A stretch of 64,000 nucleotides of DNA from Mycolicibacter senuensis (GCF_003284925.1 NZ_QMEX01000001.1:124001-188000); one strand, 5' to 3'; counted from the first letter of the stretch, positions 52,509 to 61,151 are shown. Translations and numbers: made by a program. The notes: generated by a model not told the origin, from the letters alone.

Positions 52509-52751
52509 TCACACTCCCCAACTGAACTCGCGGCCAACCAGATCGGGGCGATCGGCGCAGTCGCGAATCTCGGCGAAGTACCCCGCGTCACCGCTGGTGT
52601 GCTTCCCGTCGCCGGTGTGCGGTTGCAGATTGTCACCAGCCCAGTCGTACAGCTCGTCTTCGGTCACGCCGGGGTTCTCGACGTCGAGCACCGCGGTGCG
52701 CACGTGCTCGCCGTCGGGGTAGACGCTAGTGAATTCCACGGTCATCCTCAC
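52509..52751 (-). CDS. small hypothetical protein (80 aa)
   Basis: 80 aa from the GTG at 52751 (AGGAAGGAGC at good spacing; ATG at 52745 possible). Acidic; N-terminal hairpin FTSVYPDGEHVRTAVLDV, then a helix. First gene of a two-gene minus-strand unit with 52222-52449. Function unknown. Confidence 0.6.
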   Translation of the reverse strand: MRMTVEFTSVYPDGEHVRTAVLDVENPGVTEDELYDWAGDNLQPHTGDGKHTSGDAGYFAEIRDCADRPDLVGREFSWGV

Positions 52752-52994
52752 GGGCCGCTCCTTCCTGATCGGTGTGTCTCGCGGCGAATGTCGTCACAGT
52801 GGCGATTGTTCTGGGCCGGTACGCCGATTCCGGACATCGCCACTCGAACGGGCCCAGAACTTGCCTAGGTGCGTGTTGCAGACAGGTAATGAACCAGCAA
52901 GCGTCTTACTGTCGAATTAGCCACTGGGTTGCAGTGGGGCGGAGTGCTTTGGGGGAAACATGGTCAGGAGCAAGGGGAATGGTGGTGAAGGCCG

Positions 52995-53279
52995 GTGAGC
53001 TATTCGGCCACGATCATCGCGTTCCCACAGTCGGATGATCCCCCGTTGTGGGAGTCGTTCGGGCACCTCGGTGTCGAGGACGCCTACAAGGCCGGCGAAG
53101 ACCGCATCCACTTCGTTCGGCCTAAAGACCGCATCCACTCCGCTGAACTGCCGAGTGACGGCGATGACGGTAACCACATCTGGAACGTGTTCAACGCCGA
53201 AGGTGCCCCAGTGGCCGCCTTGATCGTGTCGGAGGAAGACCCCACTGATGAGCGTGCCGAAATGGGGGCGCGGCGATGA
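52995..53279 (+). CDS. small hypothetical protein (94 aa)
   Basis: 94 aa from a GTG. Acidic, alpha/beta, with WESFGHLGVEDAYKAGEDR. Stop overlaps the next ATG (ATGA). Function unknown. Confidence 0.6.
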   Translation: MSYSATIIAFPQSDDPPLWESFGHLGVEDAYKAGEDRIHFVRPKDRIHSAELPSDGDDGNHIWNVFNAEGAPVAALIVSEEDPTDERAEMGARR

Positions 53280-53491
53280 CATCAGGTGATTTGTTGCATT
53301 ACGACTGCGGTATGCACCGGGGCGGTGCACCTACAACAGATGGCGCCACGGTTGAGCGTTTCGAGGAGCGACTGCGTGCGCATCTCGCCGACGGGCCGTG
53401 CACGATCCACGAACAGGCCGTACCGCAACTCGTCTCCGGTGGCGAATCGTGCCAGGCGTGCGGGCAGGCCGCGCAGTACCACGGATCCTGA
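53276..53491 (+). CDS. small zinc-ribbon-like protein (71 aa)
   Basis: 71 aa; start overlaps the previous stop. CxxC in ESCQACGQA near the end with other Cys/His (YDCGMHRG, GPCTIHE). Probably binds zinc. Function unknown. Confidence 0.6.
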   Translation: MTSGDLLHYDCGMHRGGAPTTDGATVERFEERLRAHLADGPCTIHEQAVPQLVSGGESCQACGQAAQYHGS

Positions 53492-53599
53492 TCGAGCTGC
53501 GTGCGTTCGGAGTCGGAGCTCGCCGCTCGACAAGGGCATGGAGCCTGTCGTCTCCAGCATCATCTGAACCTTCAGCCTCACCACCCAACGGAGGAAGCA

Positions 53600-53735
53600 A
53601 TGGACGTGAACCTGATCGCCAACCTGATTCAATGAGTGGCTGCAGGACCAGGACGAGCGGCGCGCGTATATCGCCGACATCGACGGCCCGGCCGAGTTCA
53701 TCGTCTCGGGTACCACGGCGGAGTCGGCATCGTGA
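53600..53735 (+). pseudogene. frameshifted small gene
   Basis: ATG at 53600 follows GGAGGAAGCA and reads MDVNLIANLIQ to a TGA at 53633. In the +1 frame the reading continues as EWLQDQDERRAYIADIDGPA and ends at 53735. Removing one C near 53630 would join them as NLI-NEWLQDQ. Either a one-base insertion, a sequencing error or a frameshift signal. Confidence 0.55.
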
Positions 53736-53939
53736 GCGCCCCACCGCTTCTCCCACGTCCGCGTTAGGGCCACTGCGCCCCGCCAGGGCTAGTTGCTGAC
53801 CGACCGATTCCCCAAGGCTGGGTGTGGCTTCCCCGGAAGTAGAGGGGTGTGCGTGTCGTGGCCCAAAACGGGCGGGCGTGCTGGGCCATGATCGAATCAG
53901 GCCGCTGAAACTGGTTGCCTGGCGAGTCAGGGGGATGGT

Positions 53940-54149
53940 GTGCCGATCTTCACCGCTGAGCAGATCAGCAAGTCCCAGGCATGGCAACCGCACGCGCAGT
54001 TCTGGAGCGTTGAGCCGCATCAGGTGCGAAATCTCACCGACGCCCTCAACGCCCTCAACGCGGGCATGTGGGCCAACGGTGCTGCCGATACCCATGCTGC
54101 CGGGGCGCTGGCCAACGCGACGGCCGAGTTGCTGGCGTCGCTGAGGTAG
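53940..54149 (+). CDS. small protein, paralogue of the gene at 42350
   Basis: 69 aa from a GTG. Matches the product of 42350-42556 from end to end (FTAEQI/YSRAQI, HAQFWSVE/GAHFWHVD, ALANATAELLASL/SLAAAAGDLLGAL). The duplication within one plasmid suggests a mobile accessory family. Function unknown. Confidence 0.65.
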   Translation: MPIFTAEQISKSQAWQPHAQFWSVEPHQVRNLTDALNALNAGMWANGAADTHAAGALANATAELLASLR

Positions 54150-54158
54150 GGCGTTGGC

Positions 54159-54299
54159 ATGCAAGAGTTTTGCCGGAAATGCGGAGCACCTGTTGGCGAG
54201 GACCCCGAGTACGGCGGGTTCGTCCACCTAGACGAGGGGGCGCCAGATCGCAGCGACCGGGGCCACTACGCCGAGCCGGAATATGGGGGGAAGTCATGA
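54159..54299 (+). CDS. tiny zinc-ribbon protein (46 aa)
   Basis: ATG at 54159, ten bases after the previous stop. MQEFCRKCGAPVGED gives a CxxC zinc knuckle; the rest is acidic. Its stop overlaps the ATG at 54296, so the genes are coupled. Confidence 0.55.
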   Translation: MQEFCRKCGAPVGEDPEYGGFVHLDEGAPDRSDRGHYAEPEYGGKS

Positions 54300-54676
54300 G
54301 GACATACGCGGTACGGGCATCTGGCGGGATCGGCTCGATCACCAACGATCCGCATCACTGCGTGAAGGTGGCCGATCAATTGCGCTTCGCCGGCGGCAAT
54401 GCCGAAGTCGTACACACCGATACCGCAGCCACCGTGGCCGACATCACCGCAGACACCATGTGGATCAGTTCGGAGGCCTACGAGCTGGGTCACTCGCGTG
54501 GATTTGAGAGCGCGCTCTACTTCCATGCCTACCAGCAGGCCACACGCGAAACCGAAATCGCCTGTGACGTACCGGATCGGTTCGGTGGCCTCGACGCTCA
54601 GGACTACCGCTCGGCGTTTGCTGCCGGTGTCAGGGACTTTTGGGATGGTGGCGCCGCTGTCCGGACGTCGGCGTGA
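54296..54676 (+). CDS. hypothetical protein (126 aa)
   Basis: 126 aa; ATG overlaps the previous stop. Alpha/beta start (YAVRASGGIGSI) followed by a helical half with HSRGFESALYFHAYQQATRE. Soluble, acidic. Not recognised. Confidence 0.6.
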   Translation: MRTYAVRASGGIGSITNDPHHCVKVADQLRFAGGNAEVVHTDTAATVADITADTMWISSEAYELGHSRGFESALYFHAYQQATRETEIACDVPDRFGGLDAQDYRSAFAAGVRDFWDGGAAVRTSA

Positions 54677-54756
54677 AACCCAGAGTGGTCAGTTCACAGC
54701 GCCTTGGCATTCGTGACGACAAAGAGGATCGCGGCCCCCGAGAGATGAGGAAGCGC

Positions 54757-54930
54757 ATGTTCGAGAACTATTTGGTCACATCGGATCTGGGAACGCGCGG
54801 ATGGATGGCCGACGACGAAGAACACGCCCGGGAGCAACACCTGGACGCATTCCCCGACGAGCCGATACTTGGGGTTATCCCGGAACGCCTCAGGGGTGGC
54901 GCAGTCAATATGACGCGGGGCCTTCGATGA
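54757..54930 (+). CDS. small hypothetical protein (57 aa)
   Basis: 57 aa from the ATG at 54757 (GAGGAAGC ahead; ATG at 54745 possible). Contains WMADDEEHAREQHLDAFPDE, a charged helix. Stop overlaps the next start. Function unknown. Confidence 0.55.
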   Translation: MFENYLVTSDLGTRGWMADDEEHAREQHLDAFPDEPILGVIPERLRGGAVNMTRGLR

Positions 54931-55277
54931 GAAAAGTCACGTGGCGATCGATGTACCCCATCGATGTGGCCGAGACCTGCAGTCGAGGTGATGGCGACAG
55001 CATTGGGCTTCCGCCGGTAGCGGCTCAGGACCTCGACAGGGTTCTCGACCACGCGTTGCACCACCCGATCAGCGAGTGGGAGGACGCTGCGACACGTGCT
55101 GTCGCCACCGTCGGGCAATCACCCGAATGCGGCCTCCTGAGGTCGGAGATGACCGAACAGCAAGTGGCCGAGCACACGTGGGCGTGTGGCGGGGAACTTC
55201 TGATCGACTGCGAGGGTTACCACATGCCGTTGTTGCGGGTCATCCGAAACAACATGCGCATCGCCGGCATGCTCTGA
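54927..55277 (+). CDS. hypothetical protein (116 aa)
   Basis: 116 aa; ATG overlaps the previous stop (ATGA). Soluble, helical; Cys pairs at ETCSRG and PECGLL, and ACGGELLIDCEG. Function unknown. Confidence 0.55.
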   Translation: MRKVTWRSMYPIDVAETCSRGDGDSIGLPPVAAQDLDRVLDHALHHPISEWEDAATRAVATVGQSPECGLLRSEMTEQQVAEHTWACGGELLIDCEGYHMPLLRVIRNNMRIAGML

Positions 55278-55360
55278 CAAGCAGGCGATCATCAGCGCAG
55301 CAGCACCAAAGCAACTGGAACAGAACGCGGTTCATGTCCGACAAACCGAGGGGGAACGCC

Positions 55361-55579
55361 ATGAGCGGCACAGACGACTACCCGTACATCCGACTGTGGG
55401 GACAACGGATGGGGTCATTCCAGTATTACATCGACGACCAGATCGAGCAGGCCCGCGAAGACGGCGCCCCGGCCAACGCGACGCACCGATACCTCGACGG
55501 CACCTGGGCGACCACCGACGACATCACAGACCCGGCCGTGCGCAAGCAATTTGGCCTGCCGGATCTCGTCGGTCAATGA
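55361..55579 (+). CDS. small hypothetical protein (72 aa)
   Basis: 72 aa from the ATG at 55361, with GAGGGGGAACGCC; an ATG at 55334 is less supported. Aromatic start (YPYIRLWGQRMGSFQYYIDD), acidic end. Stop overlaps the next small frame. Function unknown. Confidence 0.6.
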   Translation: MSGTDDYPYIRLWGQRMGSFQYYIDDQIEQAREDGAPANATHRYLDGTWATTDDITDPAVRKQFGLPDLVGQ

Positions 55580-55665
55580 TCAGCGACGATCCCCGCGGCC
55601 GGGGGGCCGGACGGCGCCGGCGGACAACGTCACTGAACGACGTTGATCGTGAGGCGCTGCGGTGA
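55576..55665 (+). CDS. possible 29-aa peptide in a coupled chain
   Basis: ATG at 55576 overlaps the previous stop, and its own stop overlaps the GTG at 55662. Arg-rich centre. It may only serve to couple translation of its neighbours. Confidence 0.35.
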   Translation: MISDDPRGRGAGRRRRTTSLNDVDREALR

Positions 55666-55856
55666 TCATCGACATCGGCGTGGGCGAGGTCATCATTCGT
55701 GGTCCCGACGCAATCCTCGGGACCAGCGTCGACGTGTGCCTGACCCCGCAGCAGGCGCGCTCTGCCGCCAGCGGCCTGGACGCCGACGGCCATCCAGTTA
55801 TCGCCGTTGGGCTTCGACAGGCCGCTGATCAGGCCGAGAGGGGAGTACGAACGTGA
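55662..55856 (+). CDS. small hypothetical protein (64 aa)
   Basis: 64 aa from a GTG overlapping the previous stop. Sheet-forming start (IIDIGVGEVIIRGPDAIL) then a helix (TPQQARSAASGLDA). Distant resemblance to 42568-42795. Stop overlaps the next GTG. Confidence 0.55.
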   Translation: MIIDIGVGEVIIRGPDAILGTSVDVCLTPQQARSAASGLDADGHPVIAVGLRQAADQAERGVRT

Positions 55857-56116
55857 GCTACAACGGACGCGCCGTGATGGCCGAGGTGGCAGCCAGAAAC
55901 GGGTGGAGCGTGAGCGTGCCCGAGCACGGTGTTCACGGCCCGGGTGGCGAGACGCTCGTAACCTTCGAGCGCTTCGGCGCGCAGGTGATCATCATCTGGA
56001 CGGCGGAGAACACCGCGAAGTACATCGCAAAGAACTACGGCAATGAGGATCAGGTGATCGCCCACGGGCCCCTGGGGCTTGTTAAGGCCCGAGAGTGGAT
56101 TGAGGAGCCGGTCTGA
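55853..56116 (+). CDS. small hypothetical protein (87 aa)
   Basis: 87 aa from a GTG in the coupled chain. Contains GWSVSVPEHGVHGPGG, a strand FGAQVIIIWT and a C-terminal KAREWIEEP. Looks like a compact alpha/beta fold. Function unknown. Confidence 0.55.
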   Translation: MSYNGRAVMAEVAARNGWSVSVPEHGVHGPGGETLVTFERFGAQVIIIWTAENTAKYIAKNYGNEDQVIAHGPLGLVKAREWIEEPV

Positions 56117-56340
56117 TGTCGGCGGTGAACTGCGAATGTGGCAACCGTGCCATCGATGGCGGGACCAGTTGCCAGTGGTGCATGGAGATCGAGGCGGCCA
56201 AGGCGACCCAAACGCGCCCGCACACCTGGCAACAAGGTTGGTTCACCGGCACCACGACGTGCTCGGTGTGCCAGCTGCTGCCGACCGACCCCCTCGACAG
56301 CTACAGCGACTGCCCAGGGCCCGCGGGCCCCGGAATCTGA
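56116..56340 (+). CDS. small double zinc-knuckle protein (74 aa)
   Basis: 74 aa; ATG shares a base with the previous stop. NCECGNRAIDGGTSCQWCM and TTCSVCQLL give two pairs of cysteines suited to zinc binding. Ends the chain begun at 55361. Function unknown. Confidence 0.6.
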   Translation: MSAVNCECGNRAIDGGTSCQWCMEIEAAKATQTRPHTWQQGWFTGTTTCSVCQLLPTDPLDSYSDCPGPAGPGI

Positions 56341-56476
56341 AGCGGAGCAAGGGGAGGGATCCGGGCCTGCCGCCTGGCGATGGCCGATGTTGTCGGTACC
56401 GGCGTCTAGTGTCCGTAACGTCAACTACCGCCCCGGTCCGCAGCCGGGCGCACGAGCCCGGGAAGGGGAATTCCTG

Positions 56477-57202
56477 ATGGGTACTTGCTCGGCAGTGATC
56501 GCAGTGAACGATGCGGCCCGTCTCCACGGATGGAGCCCAGTCGCCCACAAGATCCACGACAACGTCCTCGGTCGGGGTGATGAACGACTGATCATCGGTT
56601 ACAGCGGCGCCGGCAAGACCGTCCAGTGCGCGCTGTTCTACCCACTGGGTTTCGGGACCGGATATATCGATGACCCCACCCCCTGCGAAACCGTAGGCGG
56701 CAGTGGAGGTGACAAGCTCGCCACTGTGCTGGGCTGGATCAGCGGCCCGGCGGATCACGACCCGCTGCCTGCGACGCTGGTCCTCGTGCCCTGCGCGGCC
56801 CGCAAGCTAGCCAGAAGTGAACGAGCACGCACGATTTACGACAGTGACCACTTCCGCCTCACTCTGCGCGCGGCTGAAGCCCGGGCGCGCATCGTGGGCG
56901 GGCGCGTCATGATTCTGTCTGCCAAATATGGGCTGTTGAACCTCAACCGGGTGATCAGCCCCTATGACGTTGCGATGGGCCAAGCTGGTGCAATCGATGC
57001 GGCATGGCTGGCCTCGCAACTAGCAGTGCAACATGTGCGGACGGTCGAGGCGCTGCTGCCCAGCCGGTACTTGGCGGCCATGCGCAGCGCCGTCGAGCTG
57101 CTGGGGCTGCAGGGCCTGGGGATCGAGCTGGTCGACCTCTACCGCGGGGCGGCGGGCATCGGATACCAACGGGCGGTGCTGTCGTCGCTGCTGGCGAGCT
57201 GA
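56477..57202 (+). CDS. DUF6884-like protein with YaaA-type motifs (241 aa)
   Basis: 241 aa from the ATG at 56477 (GGAAGGGGAATTCCTG ahead). The first 95 residues include YSGAGKTVQCALFYP, which is P-loop-like but too short to trust, and GFGTGYIDDPTP. The main domain begins VLVPCAARKLARSERARTIY and has MILSAKYGLLN and ISPYDVAM, the pattern of phage DUF6884/YaaA-like proteins. The role of that domain is not settled; phage DNA biology is the usual context. Confidence 0.6.
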   Translation: MGTCSAVIAVNDAARLHGWSPVAHKIHDNVLGRGDERLIIGYSGAGKTVQCALFYPLGFGTGYIDDPTPCETVGGSGGDKLATVLGWISGPADHDPLPATLVLVPCAARKLARSERARTIYDSDHFRLTLRAAEARARIVGGRVMILSAKYGLLNLNRVISPYDVAMGQAGAIDAAWLASQLAVQHVRTVEALLPSRYLAAMRSAVELLGLQGLGIELVDLYRGAAGIGYQRAVLSSLLAS

Positions 57203-57386
57203 AAGACCAGGCCACGCTTCAGCGAGAGCTAGTCCTCTTCGGAGCGGGGCAGAGGGAGCGCCAACCAGGGCGTGACTCACCGACGAATGACGCCGGCCGA
57301 ATGTTGCAGCCGGAATTGGTTGCGGCCGGCACATAGCGTTGGCAAGTGAATAGGGCTGGAAGCCGGCGGAGTTAGAGGAAAAGAAC

Positions 57387-57818
57387 ATGACAGTGCGTGA
57401 CCCGTACAACCTCGGATACGCCGACCTGCTCGCGAGCATTGCCAGGTCATACGGGATCAAGTTCGAGGTGTTCGACTCCGGTGGCGGATGCCTGATTGCT
57501 GAGGCACGTCTCGAAGGTGGTGTGTGGCTGTGGATCACAGACTGGGATGCCGGGTTGATGGGTCTTGAGCGTCGGCGGCAACTTGAATCCGAGGGTATCG
57601 CCATCGGCTACAACGTCAGCCTGTATCCGAGCGATCCAGCGCACCCAGATTGGGTCGATGGACAGACGATCCTGGCCAGCGTTAGGCATCAGACGGCATC
57701 GGCAACAATGCTGCCCCAGCTGGTCGCACAGGCGCTTGCCGCACTGGGTGGCAACGAGCATCACAACTATGACGCTGCAGGTGTGCACACGATTACCACC
57801 GGAATTGACAGCTGCTAG
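57387..57818 (+). CDS. hypothetical protein (143 aa)
   Basis: 143 aa; ATG after GAGGAAAAGAAC. Sheet-rich with IKFEVFDSGGGCLIAEARL and WLWITDWDAGLM; helical end. Soluble. Preceded by about 180 bases holding a TAGCGT -10 candidate near 57326. Not recognised. Confidence 0.6.
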   Translation: MTVRDPYNLGYADLLASIARSYGIKFEVFDSGGGCLIAEARLEGGVWLWITDWDAGLMGLERRRQLESEGIAIGYNVSLYPSDPAHPDWVDGQTILASVRHQTASATMLPQLVAQALAALGGNEHHNYDAAGVHTITTGIDSC

Positions 57819-57897
57819 CGATACCGCAGGTCGACCTCTTTGAAAGGAGGGGGGTTGGCGTGTCGCAAAACGATTCTCGTAGGTGCCCTGCGATGTG

Positions 57898-58089
57898 ATG
57901 GTTGGCATGAATGCACCAGCGATTGCTGATCGGCAGCACGAGGGGGATGTGGCGATCTACGCGGGCGCGTGGCGAGAAGGTGCGCAATCGAGCGCGGATA
58001 CGCGGACTCGCGCCAGGCCACCCTCTCGGCGTGCCGGCCGAGAGGGGAGCCGGGTCGAGCGGTGGGCTGCGGGGTGTCCGATCGCGTGA
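57898..58089 (+). CDS. uncertain small frame (63 aa)
   Basis: An ATG at 57898 opens 63 codons (AIADRQHEGDVAIYAGAWRE, then Arg-rich). A strong GAAAGGAGGGGGG site at about 57842 precedes the region but sits too far from this ATG. Composition in the second half is poor. The stretch 57819-58134 otherwise shows nothing. Confidence 0.3.
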   Translation: MVGMNAPAIADRQHEGDVAIYAGAWREGAQSSADTRTRARPPSRRAGREGSRVERWAAGCPIA

Positions 58090-58134
58090 ATGCGATCGAC
58101 AGAATTCGGGATCGTCGATTCGGGGGGAGTAACT

Positions 58135-58422
58135 GTGGCGACCGTCTATGACGTGTGGGGGTTCGGCAAGATCATCGCAGCCGGGGCGGACAGCACCGTC
58201 GACTACCTGGCACGAGTGCAGAAGGCGATGGCCGCTGGCGCGAGTGACCGCGGTATCTCGCCGGCGCAGCCCAGCGATGCACTGGACGCCTCCCGCAACA
58301 TCATCCTGGATGAATACCTGGGAGGTGAGTGGCAGATCGTCGCCGGCACGCTCTACGTCGCATATGACGGCTTTCCTCTCGAAAGGCTCATCGGTGAGTA
58401 CGCAGACCCGTTTTACCCCTGA
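58135..58422 (+). CDS. small hypothetical protein (95 aa)
   Basis: 95 aa from the GTG at 58135, with GGGGGGAGT ahead; the frame opens at 58090 without a site. Helical centre (TVDYLARVQKAMAAG) and a C-terminal sheet (WQIVAGTLYVAYDGFP). Function unknown. Confidence 0.6.
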   Translation: MATVYDVWGFGKIIAAGADSTVDYLARVQKAMAAGASDRGISPAQPSDALDASRNIILDEYLGGEWQIVAGTLYVAYDGFPLERLIGEYADPFYP

Positions 58423-58496
58423 CCACGACGTTGGGCGAAGTAAACCCCCAGCGTGCCCCGGGCTGCTGGCCCACGAGCAGTGGAAGGAACTGAAAT

Positions 58497-58748
58497 ATGC
58501 CCGAAATCCGTGAAATTGCCGATGAATACGGCTACGGGCGCCGTGTCTATGCCTGGGACTGTTCACGCTGCGGTGCCGAGGTCCAACACTATCCCGGCCA
58601 GGGTGACGTCTCATGCACGAAGTGCGACGCGCAGTACAACGCCCTCGGCCAGCGGCTGCGCGACGACTGGCGCGACAACCCGTCCAACTACGACGACGAA
58701 GTCGGTGACATGGAGGGCTACGAGAGTAGCCACGTCGGCGACGGCTAA
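58497..58748 (+). CDS. zinc-ribbon protein, actinophage-like (83 aa)
   Basis: 83 aa; ATG after GGAAGGAACTGAAAT. CSRCGAEV and SCTKCDAQ make a complete ribbon. The tail QRLRDDWRDNPSNYDDEVGD is a conserved acidic motif that I associate with actinobacteriophage proteins. Function unknown. Confidence 0.65.
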   Translation: MPEIREIADEYGYGRRVYAWDCSRCGAEVQHYPGQGDVSCTKCDAQYNALGQRLRDDWRDNPSNYDDEVGDMEGYESSHVGDG

Positions 58749-59037
58749 ACAGAGCGGCCCTGCGGTCGCTCCGTCTGCGCAAACATTGGCGGCCGCAGGC
58801 GAATGCAGCCCCGCCGATAGGCGCCTCAGGGCCGCGGCGATCGCCTTGCTTGGGAGGTGCGCGCCCACATCGACAGTCGGGCGTGACCGACCGATACATC
58901 TGGCCGTCGCCTCGCCGGACCCACACCGATAAAGGCCGCCACTGAATCAGTAGGGGTTGGGCGGTTTTGCTGCTCAGTTGCGCAGTGCGTGGGTGCAACG
59001 ATGGTGACTGAGCGCTCCACGGGGGAGGGGAACCTGC

Positions 59038-59349
59038 ATGCGAATAGCTGGGCAGCAGAAGCGAACTGCGAAACGAGACTGGATCGCGCCGCGGTCAGTA
59101 GGATACCGGCCGGGAGGGGACTTCGGCAGAACGCGCGGCGATGCCCGCACGGATGCTCCGGCCGTGGTTGACCCACCGAGGGGTCCAGCTGGTGTGATCA
59201 TGGGCGCTGGCCGCGAGCCATGGGCCGGCCGGCGCGGGCAAACGGCGGACGATCGTTCGCGCTCAGGTCGAGGCGGCCTACGCTTTGGTGGGCGCCGGCC
59301 CCGAGGTGCTGTTCGCCCCGCACCCGGCAGCCGGGGCGGTACGCCATGA
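59038..59349 (+). CDS. basic low-complexity protein (103 aa)
   Basis: ATG after GGGGAGGGGAACCTGC. 103 residues rich in Arg, Gly and Pro. Support is the ribosome site and the ATGA overlap with the gene at 59346; composition is unlike a folded protein. Confidence 0.4.
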   Translation: MRIAGQQKRTAKRDWIAPRSVGYRPGGDFGRTRGDARTDAPAVVDPPRGPAGVIMGAGREPWAGRRGQTADDRSRSGRGGLRFGGRRPRGAVRPAPGSRGGTP

Positions 59350-59708
59350 CCCTGAGCTACCAACAGGTCGTCGACCGCATCTGCGATATGCACCTCGACG
59401 ATATGGATATCGAAATCACCCGCAACGCAGACGGATTCGACATCAATACCAGCTCCGAGGGTCTCTACGTCTCCGACATCGGATCGAGTTTCGAAGTGCC
59501 CGGCCATGTCGGCGAACATGGCATGGACAGCTTCACTGCCGGGCCCTGGACGGCGTACCGCTACCACGCGGCGTATGTCCGGCCGCAGCACGGGAACTTC
59601 GCCGGCCACCTCGACGACCTGGCCGCCGGCCGCGTGAACACGGTGATCGTCGGTGTCGCAGCTGTCGACGAGCACTGGGTCTTGGGAATCCAGACGAAGG
59701 CTGGCTGA
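59346..59708 (+). CDS. hypothetical protein (120 aa)
   Basis: 120 aa from the ATG at 59346. Acidic; VVDRICDMHLDDMDIEITR, then DGFDINTSSEGLYVSDIGSS. Ends in a strand (VNTVIVGVAAVDEHWVLGI). Soluble alpha/beta. Function unknown. Confidence 0.6.
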   Translation: MTLSYQQVVDRICDMHLDDMDIEITRNADGFDINTSSEGLYVSDIGSSFEVPGHVGEHGMDSFTAGPWTAYRYHAAYVRPQHGNFAGHLDDLAAGRVNTVIVGVAAVDEHWVLGIQTKAG

Positions 59709-59792
59709 CCGGCCCGACCGTGCGAGTGTCAAGAGTCGGACTGACGCTGCCGCACAAGAACGTAGAGGCAATCGCAAGGAGGGGAACCGTCT

Positions 59793-60191
59793 ATGGAAAA
59801 CGCGTATGTCCAGGAGTTCGACCGCATGTATGTTGTGTCGCTTACGCCTGACACGCACGAACGCACCTGCGGCTACTGGTACACGCTTCGGGCGCGAGAG
59901 ACGGCCCACACCGCGTTCAGGACAGCCGATGAGCTCTACCGATGGTTATCAGAGCGGGGGCTGGAGCTGGAGTCTCCACTTCCCGAACAGGGTGCAGGCG
60001 GCTGGATTCCGGTGACCGGACGATATCGGACCGTGATGGATCGCGACCGGGACCGGTTCGAGGCGGTGGAGCCCATTCTGGTCACCGAGGTCACGGACAA
60101 CGCTGAGCGGACCCCGGCCAAGATCACCCAGGACCCCGACGGGGTCCGAGTCGTGCACTTCATGAATATCAACTACCGAGACCGGTACTAA
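59793..60191 (+). CDS. hypothetical protein (132 aa)
   Basis: 132 aa; ATG after AAGGAGGGGAACCGTCT. Sheet-rich with YVVSLTPDTHERTCGYWY and a helix TAFRTADELYRWLSERG; C-terminal strand RVVHFMNINYRD. Function unknown. Confidence 0.65.
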   Translation: MENAYVQEFDRMYVVSLTPDTHERTCGYWYTLRARETAHTAFRTADELYRWLSERGLELESPLPEQGAGGWIPVTGRYRTVMDRDRDRFEAVEPILVTEVTDNAERTPAKITQDPDGVRVVHFMNINYRDRY

Positions 60192-60258
60192 CCGCCAACC
60201 GTCCTACGCCGATCCGAAACCGTCGGTGCCGACTGCACCACAAGGAAGGAACACCGCC

Positions 60259-60405
60259 ATGCTGATCTCGCGCGAACAAGCCAGTGAATGGTCCGGTGGC
60301 ACACCGCTGACCGACGAGGAATACGAACGGCTCGCCGAGGCGATTCCCTTCTCCAGCATCCCAGATGCCATCGACACCATCGTCAACGAAGCGATCCGCG
60401 GATGA
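60259..60405 (+). CDS. tiny hypothetical protein (48 aa)
   Basis: ATG at 60259 after AAGGAAGGAACACCGCC. 48 residues, helical: REQASEWSGG then LTDEEYERLAEAIPFSS. Stop overlaps the next ATG. The LTDEEYERL pattern is helix-forming. Function unknown. Confidence 0.6.
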   Translation: MLISREQASEWSGGTPLTDEEYERLAEAIPFSSIPDAIDTIVNEAIRG

Positions 60406-60689
60406 TCGCCCACTACACAGACGGCAGCGCCGTACAACGCGGCGATCGGGTGCGCTACCACCAGACTCCCGGCGGGATTCTCAGCCCGGCCACCAACCTC
60501 GATGGGACGATCCGGTGGCACTACGGGACCGCCGAACCCTATCCGCCCTACCAGGAGCGCCGCGAGGAGCTGCTGACCGCATATGAGCAGGAAAGCTGGC
60601 GGATCGACCCGGACGAACTGTACTGCCGCGGCGATGATGGGCACTGGTATCACATGGCGCCACACATCATCGAACCGGTGAAACAATGA
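60402..60689 (+). CDS. small hypothetical protein (95 aa)
   Basis: 95 aa; ATG overlaps the previous stop. Strand start HYTDGSAVQRGDRVRYHQTP, a short KOW/SH3-like barrel possible, then a helical end with WRIDPDELYCRGDDG. Stop overlaps the next ATG. Function unknown. Confidence 0.6.
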   Translation: MIAHYTDGSAVQRGDRVRYHQTPGGILSPATNLDGTIRWHYGTAEPYPPYQERREELLTAYEQESWRIDPDELYCRGDDGHWYHMAPHIIEPVKQ

Positions 60690-61063
60690 ACGTGCCCGCT
60701 TCCTCGCTTTCCCGTCAACCGCACCAGAGATCGGAGCTCAGCATGGAACAAGTACCCGTCGAACAACTCCGTGCCGGCGACGTCATCGACATCACTCCGC
60801 TGCTCGACGATCCGGACAGCTTGCCGTGGGATTGGAACGGCATGTACGACATCGACCTTGAGGCCGCCCGGCGCGCCGCTGCAGTCGAACACGCGCATGT
60901 CAATGGCCCAGCAAAGCCGAGCACATCGCACGCCGGCCGGGTCGAGTTCGGAACCACACAGATGAACTTCACACTGCCATCCGGCTACACGATCACCCGG
61001 ATCTCGGCGCCGCCGAATAGCGCTGTGCCACTCCACAATCGGGGCAGATCCCACGGGCGGTGA
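60686..61063 (+). CDS. hypothetical protein (125 aa)
   Basis: 125 aa; ATG overlaps the previous stop; a second ATG at 60743 with GGAGCTCAGC is a good alternative start. Contains VEQLRAGDVIDITPLLDDP, typical of small beta-rich adaptor domains, and ends basic. Last gene of the plus-strand small-gene run. Confidence 0.6.
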   Translation: MNVPASSLSRQPHQRSELSMEQVPVEQLRAGDVIDITPLLDDPDSLPWDWNGMYDIDLEAARRAAAVEHAHVNGPAKPSTSHAGRVEFGTTQMNFTLPSGYTITRISAPPNSAVPLHNRGRSHGR

Positions 61064-61151
61064 TCGGGAGACTCGCCGGCGGCACGTACACCCTCGGTCG
61101 CCAGACCCAGCGAGAGGGCATCCACCGGTTCCCTTGAGGTCGTTGCCACTT

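Noticed and set aside
56477..56760. P-loop YSGAGKT in the DUF6884-like protein as proof of an ATPase
   Set aside because: No Walker B or surrounding strand pattern follows; the match alone is too short.
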